DNA from: Candidatus Hydrogenedentota bacterium
Lineage (GTDB): Bacteria; Hydrogenedentota; Hydrogenedentia; Hydrogenedentales; CAITNO01
DNA length: 35,153 nucleotides
NCBI GenBank assembly: GCA_018056705.1
Contig: JAGPFE010000036.1
Span: 1-35,153 of the forward strand
Reading direction: 5' to 3'
The notes below the pieces were generated by a model that saw nothing but the letters and a program-made list of their open reading frames with translations, made no database searches and was not told where the DNA came from. The position numbers were made by a program, and so were the translations under genes. Positions 30,897 through 35,153 of the stretch are shown here, piece after piece. Positions within the stretch are counted from its first letter, which is position 1; each line of letters opens with the position of its first letter.

Positions 30897-32975
30897 ATGT
30901 TTCTCAAGTTCGCGTTGGCGACAGCCATTCTGGCCCTGCTGTTCGTGGCCTACCTGGTCAAGTACGTGCTGGGTAAGCCTCAGGGTAACGAGCGGATGGC
31001 CTTCCTGTCGCGCCAGGTTCAGATTGGCGCGGCGGCCTTTCTCAAGAACGAGTACATCTGGGTGTTCAGTTTCGTGGGCGTGATCTTCGTGCTGTTCATC
31101 CTGGTCGGCATGGTCGCGCCGGACACCGGCCTTGGCCTGAAGACGGGAATCGCCTTCCTGGCGGGCTCGGTGGCTTCCTGCCTGGCCGGCGTGACGGGGA
31201 TGTACATCGCTACCCGGTCCAACGCCCGCACGGCGGCGGCTGCCGAATCCGGCGGCGTCAAGAAGGCCCTGGACATCGCCATTTCCGGTGGCGCGGTGAT
31301 GGGCATGGCCGTGGTGGGCATTGCCCTGCTGGGCCTCGTGATCGTCTACAAGTTGTTCAATGGTGACGCCGCGATCGTGAACGGCTATGCCATGGGCGCG
31401 TCGCTGGTGGCCCTGTTCGCCCGGTCCGGCGGTGGGATCTTCACCAAGGGCGCGGACATGGGCGCGGACCTTGTGGGCAAGGTCGAGGCCGGCATCCCCG
31501 AAGACGATCCGCGCAATCCCGCCGTGATCGCCGACAACGTGGGCGACAACGTGGGCGACGTGGCCGGCCTGGGCGCGGACCTGCTGGAATCTTACGTGGA
31601 ATCGATCATCGCCTCGCTGGCGGTCGCGGCGACGGCAGCCGTGGCCGTGGGTTCGGGCGCGCCGGGCATGGAATACATCCGGGCGTTTCCCTTCGTGGCG
31701 GCGGGCCTCGGCATCCTGGCGTCCATCGTCGGCGTGCTGTACGTGAAGAAGTTCGCCCAGAACGATCCGCAGGGCGCCCTGATGATGGGCACCTACGTGA
31801 GTGCTGGCCTCGCGGCGGTGCTCGTGCTGGCTTATGCCCTGTTCCGCGGCGAGTCCTTCGTGATCGACGGGGTAACCTATGGCAAGTTCGGTCCCGCGCT
31901 GGCCTGCATCATCGGCGTGATCTCGGGCGGCGTGGTCGGTTTCGCCTCGGAATACTATACCTCCGGCAAGTACAAGCCCGTCAAGCAACTGGCTGAACGG
32001 GCCCAGACCGGTCCGGCGGTGGCGGTGGTGAACGGAACGGCCGTGGGCATGGCGTCCACGGGCGGCCCGGTGATCGTGCTGGCCATCGCGGTGGTGCTGG
32101 CGTACTACTGCGCCGGCATCTATGGCATCGCCATCGCGGCCCTGGGCATGCTGGCCACCACGGGCATGGTGGTGGCGGTGGACGCGTACGGCCCCATCGC
32201 CGACAACGCGGGCGGCATCGCCGAGATGTCTCACCTGGACCCGTCGGTCCGCAAGATCACCGACAACCTGGACGCGGTGGGCAACACGACCGCGGCCATC
32301 GGCAAGGGGTTCGCCATCGGTTCGGCGGCGTACGCGGCCATCGGCCTGCTGAGCGCCTTCATCCTGGCGGCCAAGCCGGACCACGTCAACATTTCCGACC
32401 CGAAGATTCTCGCGGGCCTGCTTATCGGCGCGATGATGCCCTTCTACTTCTCGTCCAAGCTCTTCAACGCGGTGGGCGCCTGCGCGGACACCATGATCCA
32501 GGAAGTGCGCCGGCAGTTCCGTGAGACCCCGGGCCTGCGGGAAGGCAAGGAAGGCGTGGTGCCCGACAGCGCGCGTTGCGTGGCCATTGCTACCCAGGGC
32601 GCGATCCGCGGCATGCTGCTGCCGGGCGGCCTGGCCATCGTGTTCCCGGTGGTCATCGGCGTGGTGCTGGGCTCGGGGGGCCTGGCGGGCATGCTGGTGG
32701 GCGCCATCGCCACCGGCGTGATGCTGGGCATCCAGATGGCCAACTCCGGCGGCGCCATGGACAACGCCAAGAAGTACATCGAGGAAGGCCACTTCGGTGG
32801 CAAGGGCTCCGATGCCCACAAGGCCGCGGTGGTGGGTGACACGGTCGGCGATCCGCTCAAGGACACCGTCGGCCCGTCCATCAACATCCTGATCAAGTTG
32901 ATGTGCGTGATCGCCCTGGTGCTCGCCCCGCTGTTTTCCCGGATTACCCCGCTTTTCGACCTGCTGGTGAAGTAA
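30897..32975 (+). CDS. hppA: Membrane-bound ion-translocating pyrophosphatase, K+-dependent type
   Basis: 692 residues, about 16 membrane spans. Hydrolyses PPi to pump H+ or Na+ out of the cytoplasm. The catalytic loop [20 protein letters not shown] continues into [18 protein letters not shown] (residues 185-221). The second site is near [16 protein letters not shown], and [15 protein letters not shown] closes the active centre. [11 protein letters not shown] has Ala at 466 where K+-independent enzymes carry Lys, indicating the K+-dependent group; H+ versus Na+ specificity cannot be told from these motifs. The ATG follows AAGGAG. It is followed by its own terminator. Confidence 0.97.
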   Translation: MFLKFALATAILALLFVAYLVKYVLGKPQGNERMAFLSRQVQIGAAAFLKNEYIWVFSFVGVIFVLFILVGMVAPDTGLGLKTGIAFLAGSVASCLAGVTGMYIATRSNARTAAAAESGGVKKALDIAISGGAVMGMAVVGIALLGLVIVYKLFNGDAAIVNGYAMGASLVALFARSGGGIFTKGADMGADLVGKVEAGIPEDDPRNPAVIADNVGDNVGDVAGLGADLLESYVESIIASLAVAATAAVAVGSGAPGMEYIRAFPFVAAGLGILASIVGVLYVKKFAQNDPQGALMMGTYVSAGLAAVLVLAYALFRGESFVIDGVTYGKFGPALACIIGVISGGVVGFASEYYTSGKYKPVKQLAERAQTGPAVAVVNGTAVGMASTGGPVIVLAIAVVLAYYCAGIYGIAIAALGMLATTGMVVAVDAYGPIADNAGGIAEMSHLDPSVRKITDNLDAVGNTTAAIGKGFAIGSAAYAAIGLLSAFILAAKPDHVNISDPKILAGLLIGAMMPFYFSSKLFNAVGACADTMIQEVRRQFRETPGLREGKEGVVPDSARCVAIATQGAIRGMLLPGGLAIVFPVVIGVVLGSGGLAGMLVGAIATGVMLGIQMANSGGAMDNAKKYIEEGHFGGKGSDAHKAAVVGDTVGDPLKDTVGPSINILIKLMCVIALVLAPLFSRITPLFDLLVK

Positions 32976-33002
32976 TCCACGCGGGCCTGCCTGAGCGGTA
33001 AC

Positions 33003-33037
33003 CGCCTGCCCGGTTCCGGCCGGGCAGGCGTTCTTTT
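33003..33037 (+). terminator. Rho-independent terminator after hppA
   Basis: Perfect 11-bp stem CGCCTGCCCGG (33003-33013) with CCGGGCAGGCG (33020-33030), 6-base loop, then TTCTTTT. It begins 28 bases after the hppA stop. Confidence 0.95.
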
Positions 33038-33115
33038 ATCCGCGCGGCCGATGGCGGGTTCACTCGGAACTTCCCGCGGGCCGTGGAGGCCTCTTTCCGG
33101 GGAGGCAGAACGCCC

Positions 33116-34045
33116 TTACAGGGAGCTGCCCACCAGGACGGCGAAGGCCCGGGTGACCGGGGAGTTCCTGGGCCCGGGAAACCGGATGAACGCCACGTGA
33201 CCGTCCAGGTACAGCACGTTCGCGCCCCCGGGCAGGTGGTTGAACTCGGCCGGCCGGGACGCCACGATATCCGTCATGAGGTACACGTTCGACTGCGCCA
33301 GGGAAGACGCGGCGGGGTTGTTGATATCGGTGACCAGGAACCGTTCCACCCCTTCCCGTAACCGGTAGACGGTCCGGCCGTCCGGGGGGATCAGCGTGAG
33401 GTCCCGGTCCAGGACGGCGTAATTACCCACCTGGATCTGCCCGTAGACCTGCTGCATGGCCACGGCCAGGGGAAAACTCAGGTAACCCTGCTGGGCGGCC
33501 TGCACGAGGTTCGTGGGCATGCCCGGGGTATTGGGATCCTGGGTGCCCGCGTAGAGGTCCTGGAAGGCCCAGCTGAAATACAGGTAGGAAAAATCGTCCA
33601 CCCGGCAGGGATTGAACGGGTTGGCGGGGTTCAACTGGTCCCCGGAATCCCGCTGGTTCCAGTAGCCTCCCGAGAGCACCTGGTCCGCCCTGGGATCGGA
33701 AGGACACACCAGCACGGCATAATCCGACAGGTATTCCGGCAGGAGTTGCGGACCGTGGAACATGAAGTCCAGCCGGGGCAGGGGGGCCTCGCAGGGCTCA
33801 CCGGGCCGCGTGACGTCGGGGACGCGGAACCGCAGGGTAGGATACGCCCCGCCGGCTTCTCCCGCGTACATTTTCAGGGCGAGGCCCAGTTGCTTGAGGT
33901 TATTCTGGCAGGAAGACCGCCGGGCGGCTTCCCGTGCCCGGGCGAGGGCGGGCAGGAGGATGGCCGCCAGGATGCCGATGATGGCGATGACGACGAGCAG
34001 TTCGATCAGGGTAAACCCGCGGTGGTATCGAAGAGGGACGCGCAT
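33116..34045 (-). CDS. Type II pseudopilin-like protein with prepilin cleavage motif
   Basis: 309 residues. [10 protein letters not shown] is followed by [24 protein letters not shown]: cleavage by prepilin peptidase before Phe leaves the N-methylated pilin helix. The rest is a long extracytoplasmic domain with Cys residues ([18 protein letters not shown]) and ends in the region [19 protein letters not shown]. This resembles the prepilin-associated H-X9-DG signature of PVC-type lineages, here with ten residues between His and Asp. The ATG at 34045 follows AAGGAG. These proteins usually act in type II secretion or surface display; its partner genes are not in the window. Confidence 0.9.
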   Translation of the reverse strand: MRVPLRYHRGFTLIELLVVIAIIGILAAILLPALARAREAARRSSCQNNLKQLGLALKMYAGEAGGAYPTLRFRVPDVTRPGEPCEAPLPRLDFMFHGPQLLPEYLSDYAVLVCPSDPRADQVLSGGYWNQRDSGDQLNPANPFNPCRVDDFSYLYFSWAFQDLYAGTQDPNTPGMPTNLVQAAQQGYLSFPLAVAMQQVYGQIQVGNYAVLDRDLTLIPPDGRTVYRLREGVERFLVTDINNPAASSLAQSNVYLMTDIVASRPAEFNHLPGGANVLYLDGHVAFIRFPGPRNSPVTRAFAVLVGSSL

Positions 34046-34081
34046 ACCCGGCTCCTTGTTTAGCAACCCATCTTTTTGTTC

Positions 34082-34113
34082 AGTATAGCATACACCGGAA
34101 AAGAAAGAAAAAT
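34082..34113 (-). promoter_or_regulatory. Likely promoter of the pseudopilin gene
   Basis: On the minus strand TGCTATACT is an extended -10 (TATACT at 34082-34087, five of six matches), 36 bases before the ATG. The -35 region 17 bases upstream (TTTCTT) is poor and AT-rich. Confidence 0.55.
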
Positions 34114-34287
34114 TTCTCGATTGATACCCGGTTTCCCCCAAAAAGGGGCCTGGACACGCGGCCGCGCGGTGCTAGCCCCCCGCCCGGCCGGTAACACACT
34201 GGAAAAATCCGGCCGGATACGGGTAGAATTTACGAACCACGGCAGCGGTAGGGTCCGCTGGACGGGGACTGATCAAAACATGAACAC

Positions 34288-34301
34288 GGGGGTTGACCCC
34301 C
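34288..34301 (+). promoter_or_regulatory. GC hairpin in the leader of the GLUG gene
   Basis: GGGGG-TTGA-CCCCC, a perfect 5-bp stem, just upstream of the ribosome site GGAGG. It could influence translation start or mRNA stability. Confidence 0.3.
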
Positions 34302-34317
34302 ACGGAGGCATCGCATC

Positions 34318-35153
34318 ATGGGTAAACGCGTGGGAGCTGAGAGCACGTGGCTGGGCTGGTGGATGGCCGGGATGGCCCTGCTGATCGGGTGTGGGGGGGC
34401 CATGGCCGTCACGCCGATCCCCATCGCCACGCTGGATGATCTGAACCGCATTGGACGGGACGGGGCGTATCCGCTGAATGGGACATACGTGCTGACCGGG
34501 AATATCGACGCCTCGGCCACGGCTTCCTGGAACGGTGGCCAGGGCTTTGAGCCCATTGGCACCGAGGCAACCCCTTTCACCGGTGCCTTCGATGGCCAGG
34601 GGTTCGTGATCCGTGGCCTGACCATCCGCCTCCCGGGCCTGCTCCACGTGGGGCTGTTCGGATATATCGGCACGGCCGGGGACGTGCGAAACCTTGGGCT
34701 CGAGGGGGGAACGGTCGAGGGAGGCACGACGGCGTCTGGCCAGGCTGCCGCCGGGTTCCTGGCCGGTTACAACGCGGGATCGGTGACCGGTTGTTATGCC
34801 ACCGGCACGGTATCGGGAAGGGACGCGGCCGGAGGACTCGTGGGCTGGAACACGGGAGGGATCCTGGACAGTTACGCCACAGGTACCGTTACTTCTTCTT
34901 CTTCTTCAGGAGGCGTGGCGGGGCATAACGATGGCACGATCAGTGGGAGTTACGCCACAGGTACCGTTACGTCTTCTTCTTCTTCTTATTCTTATTCTTA
35001 TTCTTATTCAGGAGGCGTGGCGGGGTATAACGATGGCACGATCAGTGGGAGTTACGCCACAGGTACCGTTACGTCTTCTTCTTCTTCTTATTCTTCTTAT
35101 TCTTATTCTTGTTCAGGAGGCGTGGCGGGGTATAACGATGGCACGATCAGTGG
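34318..35153 (+). CDS. GLUG-repeat surface protein with Ser/Tyr microsatellite linkers, C-terminus beyond window
   Basis: Open to the window end; about 278 codons seen. The N-terminus MGKRVGAESTWLGW has a hydrophobic span with a possible lipobox (LIGC, Cys25) or signal-peptidase I site after AMA. A beta-helix-like region follows, then GLUG-type units: AGFLAGYNAGSVTGCYATGTVSG, GGLVGWNTGGILDSYATGTVT, and GGVAGHNDGTISGSYATGTVT repeated. Between the last units sit Ser then Ser-Tyr linkers of 5, 13 and 14 residues encoded by TCT and TAT codons. GLUG proteins are surface or secreted adhesin-like molecules. The ATG follows GGAGG nine bases upstream. Confidence 0.85.
   Translation, partial: MGKRVGAESTWLGWWMAGMALLIGCGGAMAVTPIPIATLDDLNRIGRDGAYPLNGTYVLTGNIDASATASWNGGQGFEPIGTEATPFTGAFDGQGFVIRGLTIRLPGLLHVGLFGYIGTAGDVRNLGLEGGTVEGGTTASGQAAAGFLAGYNAGSVTGCYATGTVSGRDAAGGLVGWNTGGILDSYATGTVTSSSSSGGVAGHNDGTISGSYATGTVTSSSSSYSYSYSYSGGVAGYNDGTISGSYATGTVTSSSSSYSSYSYSCSGGVAGYNDGTIS
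34870..35153 (+). repeat. Near-identical tandem GLUG DNA units with variable TCT/TAT tract
   Basis: The units begin with AGTTACGCCACAGGTACCG at 34870, 34948 and 35050, so the spacing is 78 and then 102 bases. The constant part (about 60 bases) differs by one or two bases between copies. The tract is TCT-only in the first, and five TCT followed by TAT/TCT mixtures (TTC-A ending) in the next two. All steps are multiples of three, keeping the frame. The window ends within the array. Confidence 0.93.

Noticed and set aside
30207..32819. 870-residue minus-strand open frame opposite rnc and hppA
   Set aside because: His/Arg/Gly-rich antisense shadow in a GC-rich region; rnc and hppA on the plus strand have all catalytic motifs.

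Overview
The window comes from a GC-rich Gram-negative-type bacterium. Nearly every start is preceded by a GGAG/AGGAG ribosome site. The gene set (secreted polysaccharide hydrolases, a DUF1080 protein, a prepilin-type protein ending in an H-X-DG signature, a membrane pyrophosphatase, a GLUG-repeat surface protein) fits uncultured PVC-like or neighbouring lineages such as Lentisphaerota, Kiritimatiellota or Candidatus Hydrogenedentota. That placement is inference from gene content only.

Layout. 1-6430 (minus): phosphate uptake operon pstS-pstC-pstA-pstB-phoU, with the murein-recycling ligase gene mpl directly behind it and cut by the window edge. PhoU carries an extra C-terminal domain like an arsenate reductase/low-molecular-weight phosphatase whose active site is lost, and PstA has a large extra periplasmic loop. 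6546-10608 (minus): an alpha/beta hydrolase, an orphan periplasmic sugar-binding protein and a barrel-like protein of unrecognised family. 10715-11710 (plus): a Gfo/Idh/MocA oxidoreductase. 11727-13583 (minus): a sialidase fused to a GH16 glucanase. 13889-15532 (plus): a secreted alkaline-phosphatase-superfamily gene interrupted by a single in-frame TAG.

15730-20329 (minus): three secreted or anchored proteins of unknown role. The middle one is strikingly AT-rich and ends in a LAS/M15-type metallopeptidase signature. 20458-27511 (minus): glgC, a sodium/solute symporter, a GH2 beta-galactosidase and a DUF1080 protein, closed by a strong terminator. Read together these could release, import and store sugar.

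27671-33037 (plus): tmRNA, then about 300 bases packed with perfect inverted repeats that match no RNA I recognise, then acpP-fabF-rnc and hppA with a terminator. 33116-34045 (minus) is a pseudopilin. From 34318 to the window end runs a GLUG-repeat surface protein whose repeats are joined by Ser/Tyr linkers encoded by TCT/TAT microsatellites of different lengths.

Main points for a second look: the structured region between ssrA and acpP, the microsatellite linkers in the GLUG protein, the TAG-interrupted phosphatase, the PhoU fusion with a dead phosphatase domain, and the AT-rich LAS-like gene.
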